NCBI RefSeq assembly: GCF_003260125.1
Contig: NZ_QHKO01000001.1
Location: 576,914 to 640,913, forward strand
DNA: 64,000 bases
Direction of reading: 5' to 3'
Origin: Lujinxingia litoralis
Lineage (GTDB): Bacteria; Myxococcota_A; Bradymonadia; Bradymonadales; Bradymonadaceae
The position numbers were made by a program, and so were the translations under genes. Under the pieces are notes generated by a model. That model was not told the DNA's origin. It saw only the letters and a list, made by a program, of their open reading frames with translations, and did not search any database. The first letter of the stretch is position 1. Every line of letters starts with the position of its first letter. Below are positions 1 to 7,691 of the stretch, in pieces.

Positions 1-112
1 CGCGGTGGGATACGCCGGGGGACGCGGTGGGATACGCCGGGGGACGCGGTGGGATACGCCGGGGGACGCGGTGGGATACGCGGTGGGACACGCCGGGGGA
101 TGCGGTGGGACA
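1..112. repeat. GC-rich tandem repeat, 22-bp unit
   Basis: Three perfect 22-base units (1-22, 23-44, 45-66) are each made of a 12-mer CGCGGTGGGATA and a 10-mer CGCCGGGGGA. The array then breaks into a looser mix of the same two modules: 12-mer at 67-78, variant 12-mer at 79-90, 10-mer at 91-100, variant 12-mer at 101-112. The array is cut by the left edge, so its length is unknown. A long open frame crosses it, but its composition is just the repeat translated and it is not taken as a gene. Confidence 0.9.
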
Positions 113-134
113 CCCGACCAACGCCCAAGAAAAC

Positions 135-170
135 AAAAAGCCTGCCTCCCTTGTCGGGAGCAGGCTTTTT
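135..170. terminator. Bidirectional intrinsic terminator
   Basis: A GC-rich stem (GCCTGC at 140-145 with GCAGGC at 160-165, plus TCCC/GGGA) is flanked by AAAAA on the left and TTTTT on the right, so it can work in both directions. It lies just downstream of the minus-strand small gene that ends at 209 and most likely ends that transcript. Confidence 0.85.
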
Positions 171-208
171 ATACCGTTGACGCCTCCCCGAGAGGGGGCG
201 TCCAGGAC

Positions 209-391
209 TCAGGCGTCCTGATCGTACTTGACGTACTTGGGAAGCACGCGAACCTTCTTGTGCTCCTGCACCTCAAGCTCAATGGTCTCCTCGATCGGAA
301 CCATCTGCTTGGACACGAAGCACATGATCTTTTCGCCGCTGAGCTTGGTGGCTTCGCCCTCTTCGGGGGCGTTGGTGGTTTCTTCAGCCAT
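209..391 (-). CDS. Small conserved protein of 60 residues
   Basis: This is an acidic small protein that I cannot assign to a named family. The core contains KIMCFVSKQMVP, with one cysteine and a lysine three residues on, like half of a zinc-ribbon knuckle but without a second CxxC. The C-terminal half is rich in charged and beta-prone residues (VRVLPKYVKY). An AAGGAG ribosome-binding site sits about seven bases before the ATG at 391, and a strong terminator follows, so it looks like a real single-gene transcript. A small cytosolic or ribosome-associated role would be a guess. Confidence 0.75.
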   Translation of the reverse strand: MAEETTNAPEEGEATKLSGEKIMCFVSKQMVPIEETIELEVQEHKKVRVLPKYVKYDQDA

Positions 392-517
392 GATATTCTC
401 CTTTATATCTTTATCACTGGGCTTAGAACGCCTCCCTCACAACGAGCGAGGGAGAACGGGTCAGGCAGGCCGGATGAGCTAACAAGACTTAGGCGTCGCG
501 TCAACTCTGCACCGCGC

Positions 518-2227
518 TCAGAGCGGCGGACGCACCGGATCGTAGGCGTTGAAATACTCGGCGTCGTGGCGGGCCACGTTGTTATTCTCGCGACTCATTC
601 CACCGGTGATCAGCACCTGTCCGTTGGAGGCCACGTCGGCCGTAAAGTCGTAACGCTCTTGATACAACGAGCCCAACTCCTCGACGGCAAAGGGTGGTAT
701 GGCGCTGAGCCCTTGGAAGACCAAACGCTCCGCCGAGGTCACCACCTGACGATCCGGGTCCAATCCGCCAACAATCAGCAGGTCACCGGTCTGGGGAAGC
801 TCTACCATCGCCGCCACCCCGCGGGCCGACTCCATACGCTGTTCCGACATCGCGATCCACTGGTCCTGGAGCGGACGCCCCAGCTCATAGCTCGCGCTGG
901 CGCCCTCGCTCAGGCTGGTAAAGCCCCCCACCATCAGCACCAGATCGCCGCCACCACTGCGCACGCGGCGAGCGGAGGCACCGTAGCGAGCCCGCCCCAG
1001 ATCGACGCCGGGCTGGCTCATCGAGCTCGCTCCGGCGGGAACGAGCAACTCCGAGCTGTCGAGCACCTGCGAGCGAGTGCGCCCCCCGGCAACCCAGACC
1101 GTTTGTCCGTCGTGCAGAAGCACCGCGCTGTGCCCTACTCGTGGCGAACTCATGTCAATCGGCAGGCTGACTTCGGCGGCTCTAACGTTGACGACTTCAA
1201 AGGTGCTCAAGACCTGATCCTCGCGACCAATCCCACCGGCGATGAGCACGGCGCCATCCGAGGAGCGAAGCGTCGCGGTGTGATGGGCACGCGGCGAATT
1301 CAGACGCACCGGGTTGCCGTTAAAGTCGATGATGCTGCGCACCCGGGTTCCAGGTGGCTCATTGAGATCGATCAACTCCAGGGTGTCGACCGGACGGGCC
1401 ACACCGTCACGAAGCGTAAAACCGCCGGCCACCAGATAGCGATCTTCGCCCAGCGCGGTGACCGTGTGAAACGCCCGGGGCTCGGCGAGCTTGTCACGCC
1501 CGATCATCCCGACCGCTTCGGAGGCATCATCCTGAGCCAGGCTGGTGAAGTAACCGGTCACCGGAGAAAAGACCTGAATATCATCGTACACTTCGGTGAG
1601 GCTGGGCGTGGTGAAGGGCTGATAGAAGCCGGTCGGACTCCCCCCTCCCACGATCAGGATCTCCCCTTCGGAGGTCGCTGCCGACTCATGCCCGATACGC
1701 CCGAGCCAGCTTCGGTCCTCACCACGATAGTCAAAGGCACTCTGCACCAGACGGGTCTGGTCACTCTCGCTATCGAGGATCAACGATCCCACCGGGGCCG
1801 CCTGGCCCACCGGCGAGACCATCGCCCGAAAGGATCGCAGCGGACTTCCCGGCTCAAAGGTAAACATCGGGGTCGAGCCGGCTGCCAGCAGCTGATTGTT
1901 GGCGTCGAAGACCTCCACATCCAGCCGAATGCGCTCTCCGTAGGTGATATCGGGCAGCGAAGCACTGCGCGAGGCAAAGGCAAAGCTACTTCGCTCAAGC
2001 ACTCGCCGATCGTTGGGCTGAGTGACCTTCACCGTGACGGTCTGAGCGCCGGGGTAATCGGGCAGACCGGTGACGAAGCCCTGCCCGCCCTCCCCGTTGG
2101 GGCCCCAGCCAAAAAGACTCACCTGGACACGGGGACTGGCCTCGTCGGGCCCGCAGCCAGCCGCGCCGACGAGCGCCGCCCCCAGGACCAGGGGCAGAAT
2201 TTTTTGTTCCCACAGATTGCTCACCAC
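518..2227 (-). CDS. Kelch-repeat outer-membrane-type lipoprotein
   Basis: A 569-residue protein with a lipoprotein signal: a hydrophobic stretch ends in the lipobox VGAAGC, with Cys25 as the lipidated residue. The middle and C-terminal parts carry several Kelch-type blades of the pattern H-(T/S)-A-x-L then V-x-(I/V)-A-G-G (HTVTALGEDRYLVAGG, HHTATLRSSDGAVLIAGG, GHSAVLLHDGQTVWVAGG), so a beta-propeller is expected. It begins with GTG inside the last codons of the upstream PEGA gene (7-base overlap), so the two are translationally coupled. It probably acts on the periplasmic side of the envelope. The ligand is unknown and no enzymatic residues can be recognised. Confidence 0.88.
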   Translation of the reverse strand: MVSNLWEQKILPLVLGAALVGAAGCGPDEASPRVQVSLFGWGPNGEGGQGFVTGLPDYPGAQTVTVKVTQPNDRRVLERSSFAFASRSASLPDITYGERIRLDVEVFDANNQLLAAGSTPMFTFEPGSPLRSFRAMVSPVGQAAPVGSLILDSESDQTRLVQSAFDYRGEDRSWLGRIGHESAATSEGEILIVGGGSPTGFYQPFTTPSLTEVYDDIQVFSPVTGYFTSLAQDDASEAVGMIGRDKLAEPRAFHTVTALGEDRYLVAGGFTLRDGVARPVDTLELIDLNEPPGTRVRSIIDFNGNPVRLNSPRAHHTATLRSSDGAVLIAGGIGREDQVLSTFEVVNVRAAEVSLPIDMSSPRVGHSAVLLHDGQTVWVAGGRTRSQVLDSSELLVPAGASSMSQPGVDLGRARYGASARRVRSGGGDLVLMVGGFTSLSEGASASYELGRPLQDQWIAMSEQRMESARGVAAMVELPQTGDLLIVGGLDPDRQVVTSAERLVFQGLSAIPPFAVEELGSLYQERYDFTADVASNGQVLITGGMSRENNNVARHDAEYFNAYDPVRPPL

Positions 2228-3759
2228 TCCACCTCCGCCTCAAACGCCGCGGGCTGCGAAGCACTGCTGCGCAAAATCAAGTACAGGGTCCCGGCGATCG
2301 CGCCGCCGGCCAACACCGCCGCTCCGCCGTAGCCCAGGTAACGCAGCGTGGAACTGCGCCCCTCCGAGGGCATGGCCGCCGGCGGCGAGATCACGTTCTC
2401 ATCATCGACCACAGGTCCCGGCGTGGGCAGAGGCGGTCGGACAGCCACCGAATCATCCTCAACCACTTCGCGCACCCCGGAGGTGCTTCCCTGGGCGAGT
2501 TCCCCGGGCGCTTCGGCGGCGGCCACCGGCTCAGGCGCCGGGGCCAGGTCTACCTCGGTTACCGCGCGCTCGGCGGGCATCTCCCGCACCGCCGCGGCCA
2601 CCTCGGTGGCCAGCCGGCTCACGCCCACCCGCAGGTTGGACATCTCCATATTGAAGCCCACGCTCTCGCCCTGAACCAGCAGGCCGTCGCGAGCGCGGTA
2701 GACAAAAGGTGCCGCGGCGTAGCCGCGGCCGTCTCGCGTCATCACGATCCAGGCCACGAAGTCCGCGCCGGTACGGGTGGTCAACTCCACCAGGTAGGGG
2801 CTGAGATCGGCACCGAAGCGGCCCGTTCGCAGGCGTTCGCGCAGGTCGAGGTAGTAGGCCGGCACATCATCATCGGCCCCGGCCCGGTCCTCCCTTGGAG
2901 CCCCGAGTTCGACCGAGATGGCCTGTTCGTTACCGCGTCCGCGCACGCGCACTTCCTGAGCCCACACGCTGCCACCGCCGCGCACCACCAGATAGTGGTG
3001 ACCAAATCCCACATCATCGATACGTGCCGGGGCGACCCCTTTGAGCTCCCCGTCCAGATAGACCTGAGCCCCCTCCACGTTGCCCACCACCGCGAGCACG
3101 CCGGGGCCAGCTTTCTCCACCCGATCGACCTCTTGCGCAAAGACCTCTCGAAGCTCCGCGGGGAACTTCTCCGGGTCGAGGGTCGCCTGCGGTCGAAGCT
3201 GCGCGTAGCGCTGCATCAGTTTGCGGGCGTCCAGGTCGAAGTCTGTCTGGAAGTAGGCCAGCGAGAGGTTCGCCAGGGCATCAGCGTACACATCGAAATT
3301 GAGCAGGTCGGCCAGATGTTCATTCATCATATCGACCGAGCGCTGAAAGGTCTCGGCGGCACGCTGCGAGTCGCCGGCAGCCAGCAGCCCGATGCCGGAG
3401 GTGTAAAGGCGCTCGGCCTCGGCCACCGCGGCGCTGGCGTTTTGCCCACCTCCCAGGCGCTCCTGAAGCTGGCGATACGTGGGCAAAAACTCCAGCCCAC
3501 GCTGCTCGGCCACGCGGGCCCGCGTGCCCTCATTGACCCGCTCCGGGATGATGCTGGTGAGCTCACCGCCGACGCTGTCGGTGGGAAGCATAAAAAGCCG
3601 GGGCGTGGGGCCCGCCGGCTCCGGAGCCACCTCCTCAGCTGGCGCCTGGTCCGGGGCCTCTTCAGCCCAGACCGGCGCGCCCAGCGCCAGCAGCCCCACA
3701 GACAGAAGCAGCGCGCCCACGGGATGGCGGGCGCCGCTCGCGATCGTAACTCGTTTCAT
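2221..3759 (-). CDS. PEGA-domain envelope protein with TPR-like region and C-terminal anchor
   Basis: A 512-residue protein with a Sec signal peptide (hydrophobic core then APVWA-EE). An alpha-helical TPR-like section lies at about residues 110-190 (LYTSGIGLLAAGDSQRAAETF). A PEGA domain follows around 215-285 (NVEGAQVYLDGELKGVAP), then a proline- and acid-rich linker. A single membrane span lies near the C-terminus (about 470-495), followed by a short tail. PEGA domains are common in surface and envelope proteins of deltaproteobacteria. Its stop overlaps the start of the Kelch lipoprotein, so the two proteins probably work together. No catalytic motif is visible. Confidence 0.87.
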   Translation of the reverse strand: MKRVTIASGARHPVGALLLSVGLLALGAPVWAEEAPDQAPAEEVAPEPAGPTPRLFMLPTDSVGGELTSIIPERVNEGTRARVAEQRGLEFLPTYRQLQERLGGGQNASAAVAEAERLYTSGIGLLAAGDSQRAAETFQRSVDMMNEHLADLLNFDVYADALANLSLAYFQTDFDLDARKLMQRYAQLRPQATLDPEKFPAELREVFAQEVDRVEKAGPGVLAVVGNVEGAQVYLDGELKGVAPARIDDVGFGHHYLVVRGGGSVWAQEVRVRGRGNEQAISVELGAPREDRAGADDDVPAYYLDLRERLRTGRFGADLSPYLVELTTRTGADFVAWIVMTRDGRGYAAAPFVYRARDGLLVQGESVGFNMEMSNLRVGVSRLATEVAAAVREMPAERAVTEVDLAPAPEPVAAAEAPGELAQGSTSGVREVVEDDSVAVRPPLPTPGPVVDDENVISPPAAMPSEGRSSTLRYLGYGGAAVLAGGAIAGTLYLILRSSASQPAAFEAEVEW

Positions 3760-3978
3760 GATACCTCAATCCTCCGTCCCCAGCCCCTCTCAGGAACTGC
3801 GGGCACGACGACCTGCGCGCATCACCGTAGCCCGGAGACTACCGGTGAGCGACGCCTTTAAACGCGCGACTCGCGTTGACAAAAGGTCATCGTAAGTAGC
3901 ACGGGCGCTTTTTCAGCGTCAACCCAGGCCCCTCAACCCGGTGCGCGTCGTCGGCGCCCGCCGCCCTTCCCGGTTCAG

Positions 3979-5541
3979 ATGATGCGCTTGAGCCTTGCGA
4001 CCAAAGTCTTCATCGCCTTTGCGGGCGTTACCATTGTGTTCAGCGCGGTGGTGATGTTCGGGGTCGAGCGCACCCAGACGCTCTACGGCCAGCTGCGCGC
4101 GATCAATCACCGCATCGTCCCGCTGGGCCTGCACCTTAGTGACGTGCAAAACGATCTACGTAGCTTTCACGTCGTGCTCAACGAACGGGATCCGGCCGTC
4201 CTGCGGCGCACCCTGCAGCTGACGCGCTTGCTCAACGCGCTGCCCGAAGATCTGGACGACGATCTGACGGAAGCCGCGCTCCTGGCCGACTTCAGCGATC
4301 TGGATGAGGTTTCGCCTACGCAGGCCGAGGCCTTCGAAGCCATTCACAAAGATCTCCTCACCCTCCGCGAGCGAGGCGCGAGCTTTTCTGATGCGGCGAT
4401 GGATTTTACCCGCCAGGTCCTCTCGGAGCGCACACAGAACGCGGAGGCTGCCGACGCCATTGAAAAACTCCAGAATGAACTCAGCGCCGAGGCTCGCGCG
4501 CTGGACAATCGCCTCACGATGTTGCGCGCCGAATTGCGCGTGGCCACCGATGAGGCTCTGGCGCGCGCCGACGACACCGAACGCAGTTCGGTCTACGCGC
4601 TGGGAGCGATGAGCGTGGCCGCGCTCCTGGTTGCGGCCACGCTGATGATGGTTGTCGCCTGGACGCTGCGCCCGCTGACGACCTTGACCCAGGCCGCGCG
4701 CCGCATCGGCGCTGGTGACTACCGCCCGCTCCCACAACCCACCGGGCGCGCCGGCCACGATGAGGTCGCGCTGCTCACCGCCGAGTTCAATACCATGGCG
4801 CTGAGTCTGGCCGAACGCGACGCCCGGCTGCACAGCCAGCACGCCGCACTGCTTAAGTCAGAGCGTCTGGCGACCATCGGCCGCATGACCAGCCTGATCA
4901 CCCACGAGCTGCGAAACCCCCTCTCCAGCATCAACCTTAACGTCGAGATGCTCACCGACGCTCTGCAGGAGCGCGGCATCGGCGCCGCCGACGACGACAT
5001 CACCCCCCTGCTTGAAACCGTCATCGAAGAAGTCGACCGCCTGCGCGACATCACCGAGGAGTATCTGGTCTACGCGCGGCTTCCCTCCCCCAAGACTCAA
5101 CCGGAGTTCCTCGACGACATCGTGCAGGGCCTGGTCGATTTCCATCAATGGGAATGGAGCCAGCACGGCGTCGACATCGAGCTCACCCTGCCTCACGAAG
5201 CCGTCCAGGTCGACGTTGACGCAAACCAGATTCGCCAGGCCCTGCTCAACCTTATCAAGAACGCCGTCGAGGCCAGCCCCACGGGCTCCACCGTGCACGT
5301 GCGGGTGCAGCCTCTAAACGCGCGCGCCCGGGTCGAGATTATCGACGCCGGCCAGGGGATCGAGCTCGAAGCCCGGGAACGACTCTTCGAGCCTTTCTTT
5401 TCGACCAAGACCCGGGGAACCGGCCTGGGGCTCCCGATGACCCAACAGATCATTGAAGAGCATCATGGCCAACTTCAGGTCGAGAGCACCCCGGGCAAAG
5501 GTACACGCTTCTATTTTGAACTCCCGCTGCGCGCGACCTAA
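3979..5541 (+). CDS. Membrane sensor histidine kinase (orphan)
   Basis: A 520-residue kinase. TM1 is at about residues 8-30, followed by a mostly helical periplasmic sensor region. TM2 is at about 208-232, then HAMP, HisKA with phospho-acceptor His309 in LITHELRNPLSS, and HATPase_c with N-box NLIKNAVEA, G1 DAGQGI and G2 GTGLGL. The domain order resembles NtrB/AtoS-like kinases that pair with sigma-54 regulators. No response regulator gene is adjacent, so the partner lies elsewhere. The start has two adjacent ATGs and only a weak ribosome-binding site. The signal sensed cannot be read from the sequence. Confidence 0.92.
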   Translation: MMRLSLATKVFIAFAGVTIVFSAVVMFGVERTQTLYGQLRAINHRIVPLGLHLSDVQNDLRSFHVVLNERDPAVLRRTLQLTRLLNALPEDLDDDLTEAALLADFSDLDEVSPTQAEAFEAIHKDLLTLRERGASFSDAAMDFTRQVLSERTQNAEAADAIEKLQNELSAEARALDNRLTMLRAELRVATDEALARADDTERSSVYALGAMSVAALLVAATLMMVVAWTLRPLTTLTQAARRIGAGDYRPLPQPTGRAGHDEVALLTAEFNTMALSLAERDARLHSQHAALLKSERLATIGRMTSLITHELRNPLSSINLNVEMLTDALQERGIGAADDDITPLLETVIEEVDRLRDITEEYLVYARLPSPKTQPEFLDDIVQGLVDFHQWEWSQHGVDIELTLPHEAVQVDVDANQIRQALLNLIKNAVEASPTGSTVHVRVQPLNARARVEIIDAGQGIELEARERLFEPFFSTKTRGTGLGLPMTQQIIEEHHGQLQVESTPGKGTRFYFELPLRAT

Positions 5542-5559
5542 GCCGGCGACGTCTCCAAC

Positions 5560-6849
5560 CTACGCGCCGGTTAGCGCAGACTCGCGAGCGCTGACAATCA
5601 TCGCTTCGAGACGGTCCAACCCGGCTTCCAGCTCCGCCTGGGGCGGCCCAAAGCTAAAGCGCACGTAGCCTTTGAAACGGCTATAGCGGTTGGCGCGACG
5701 CTGCCCCGGGTTCACGTCAAAAAACTCGCCAGGCACGCAGATGACCTGACGTTGGAGGGCTTGCTTGAAGAAGTCCATTCCGTCGCGAAGCCCGGGCGGC
5801 AAATCGCTTAGATTCCCCCACACATAAAACGTTCCCTGCGCCGGCAAGTCGAGCTTGATCCCCATGGCCCGAAGGCGCTCGATCATCATCTGGCGTTTGG
5901 CCGAAAAACGCTGCCGAATCGCGCAAATCTCGGCATCGGTGATGCCATCATCAAGCAGTTTCACCGCCGCCCGTTGGAGCGGGCGAGCAGCGCCACCGTC
6001 GAGAAAACTCCCGGCGCTGGCGACTCGTTCAATGACCTTTTTGGGCCCCACCGTCCAGGAGAGGCGCCAGCCGGGGTAGCGCCAGCTTTTGGTCAGCCCG
6101 TTCACGATCACCGCCGGATCGCGATCCACATCCTCGACGTATCGCGCCGCCGTCGCCTCCTCGACCCTCTTGCCCCAGACATAGTGACTGTAAAACTCGT
6201 CAAAGATCATAGAGCACTCAAGCTCCCGCGCCACGCGCAGCCACTGCCCCAGCTCATCCCCTCCGACCAGCTTCCCGGTCGGATTGCAGGGGTTGGAGAG
6301 CAGAATCGCCGAGAGGCCTCGCCCCTTAATCTCATCTTCAAGCTCGCCGGCGCCAAAGGCGTAGCCGCGCCGCGGGTCGAGAAGAATCGGGATGGGGTTG
6401 AAGAGGCGAAAGAGGTCCAGAAGTTCCTCATAGGCGGTGTAGTCCGGCAGGAAGTGCCCCAGGTTAATCGGCCCCAGCGCGGCGGCCAGACGCGAGAGCG
6501 CGGTGCGCCCGCCCCCGCTGATGGCAACATTCTCCGCCGAATACTGACTGGCCATCCCGCGACGGTAGCGCCGGTTGTAGTGGTTGGCCACCGCCTCGCG
6601 CAGTTCCCAGATTCCCGTCACCGGTGAATACTCGTGATCGTCTTCAGAAATGGACACGCTGTCGATGCGCGGAGCGGCGTGCTCCAGCATGCCGGTCTCC
6701 GGCTGCCCCTGCCCCAGGTTCGTCCATCCGGGGTCGCCCGGACGGTAGCCCTGGCGTGCCGCCTCACTCATCACATAAATCACCCCGGTCTTGGGCACCG
6801 AACGAAAGGCCCCATGCGACTTCTTTCCTGGCGAGCGCGACTCCACCAT
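5560..6849 (-). CDS. PLP-dependent aminotransferase, class I/II
   Basis: A 429-residue fold-type I aminotransferase. It shows the N-terminal LGQGQPETG loop, LLSNPCNPTGKLV (Asn for the substrate and PLP region), IFDEFYSHYVW (Asp for the pyridine nitrogen) and the PLP-lysine motif NGLTKSWRYPGWRLSW. A C-terminal Arg for the substrate carboxylate is plausible in NRYSRFKGYVRFSFG. The start at 6849 is preceded by GGAG at a usual distance. It converges on the histidine kinase gene with an 18-base gap. The substrate is not decided by the sequence; aspartate- or aromatic-type aminotransferase are both possible. Confidence 0.9.
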   Translation of the reverse strand: MVESRSPGKKSHGAFRSVPKTGVIYVMSEAARQGYRPGDPGWTNLGQGQPETGMLEHAAPRIDSVSISEDDHEYSPVTGIWELREAVANHYNRRYRRGMASQYSAENVAISGGGRTALSRLAAALGPINLGHFLPDYTAYEELLDLFRLFNPIPILLDPRRGYAFGAGELEDEIKGRGLSAILLSNPCNPTGKLVGGDELGQWLRVARELECSMIFDEFYSHYVWGKRVEEATAARYVEDVDRDPAVIVNGLTKSWRYPGWRLSWTVGPKKVIERVASAGSFLDGGAARPLQRAAVKLLDDGITDAEICAIRQRFSAKRQMMIERLRAMGIKLDLPAQGTFYVWGNLSDLPPGLRDGMDFFKQALQRQVICVPGEFFDVNPGQRRANRYSRFKGYVRFSFGPPQAELEAGLDRLEAMIVSARESALTGA

Positions 6850-6955
6850 ACTGCGACTCCGAAGGCTCCTGCCTCACCGAGTGAGGCTGTGTTATCCAGC
6901 AGACACGACGAGCCCTAACACACTTACCCCCCGGTACAAATTTCTGGACCTCACC

Positions 6956-7675
6956 ATGACGCAAGCGCTACGCCTGATGACCTACAATATTCGCCTGGGC
7001 ATTCAGCAGGGACTGGAAGCCATCGCCGACGTGATTCAGACCTACGCGCCCGACGTGGTCGCCCTCCAGGAGGTGGGCCACCACTGGTCGATGGGCCCCT
7101 CCGGCGACTCCACCGGGCGCCTGAGCCAACTGACCGGTCTGCACTACCACAGCTTCATCCCGGCGATTGTCCATGACATCCCGGGACGCCAGCCCGCCCG
7201 CTATGGCCAGGGCCTGCTGAGCCGCTGGCCCATCGCCGAACTCAGCATTGACCCGCTGCCACAACACAACGACGAGCCTCGACGGCTGGCGCGCGCCAGC
7301 ATCGAGAGCCCCGCCGGCCCGATCGAAGTCTGGTGCACGCACCTTTCCTATAAGGAGAGCGACCGCCCGGCCCAGGGCGCGCACCTCGAAGCAAGTCTAC
7401 GCCAGGCCCCGGCCTGTGGCGCCCCGGGTGCCCCGCTGGCGCGTTTTGTCATGGGGGATTTTAACGAGCCGGAGCCCGTCGACTGGATGAGCGGAATCTG
7501 CACGCTCTGCCTGGATCCCGGCGCGCCGGAGGCCACATGGACCTTTCCGGCCGACGCCCCCGACCGCCGCATCGACTTCGTCCTCGGCCAGGGCGCGCGC
7601 CCGCTCTCCCACCGGGTGCTTGACCACCCCCGAGCCTCGGATCACCGCCCGGTGCTCAGCCTGTGGGAGGTTTGA
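6956..7675 (+). CDS. Endonuclease/exonuclease/phosphatase family protein
   Basis: A 239-residue EEP-fold hydrolase. The N-terminal MTYNIRLG (Asn), VVALQEVG (metal-binding Glu), GDFNEPE (Asp/Asn) and a C-terminal SDHRPVL (catalytic Asp-His) are all present. Such proteins cleave phosphodiesters or phosphomonoesters (nucleic acids, inositol phosphates, sphingomyelin), and the substrate cannot be told. The ATG at 6956 is chosen because the fold starts there and the longer in-frame extension has no family character. It is divergent from the aminotransferase gene. No signal peptide is seen, so it is probably cytosolic. Confidence 0.88.
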   Translation: MTQALRLMTYNIRLGIQQGLEAIADVIQTYAPDVVALQEVGHHWSMGPSGDSTGRLSQLTGLHYHSFIPAIVHDIPGRQPARYGQGLLSRWPIAELSIDPLPQHNDEPRRLARASIESPAGPIEVWCTHLSYKESDRPAQGAHLEASLRQAPACGAPGAPLARFVMGDFNEPEPVDWMSGICTLCLDPGAPEATWTFPADAPDRRIDFVLGQGARPLSHRVLDHPRASDHRPVLSLWEV

Positions 7676-7691
7676 GCACGCGCCTCAGACC

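Noticed and set aside
5..2332. A 775-codon open frame on the plus strand through the repeat and the Kelch lipoprotein gene
   Set aside because: It is a shadow in GC-rich sequence: no family-like content, and the minus strand has clear signal, motif and start evidence.
3876..3904. TTGACA at 3876-3881 as a promoter for the histidine kinase
   Set aside because: No acceptable -10 element stands at the right distance, so it is not annotated.
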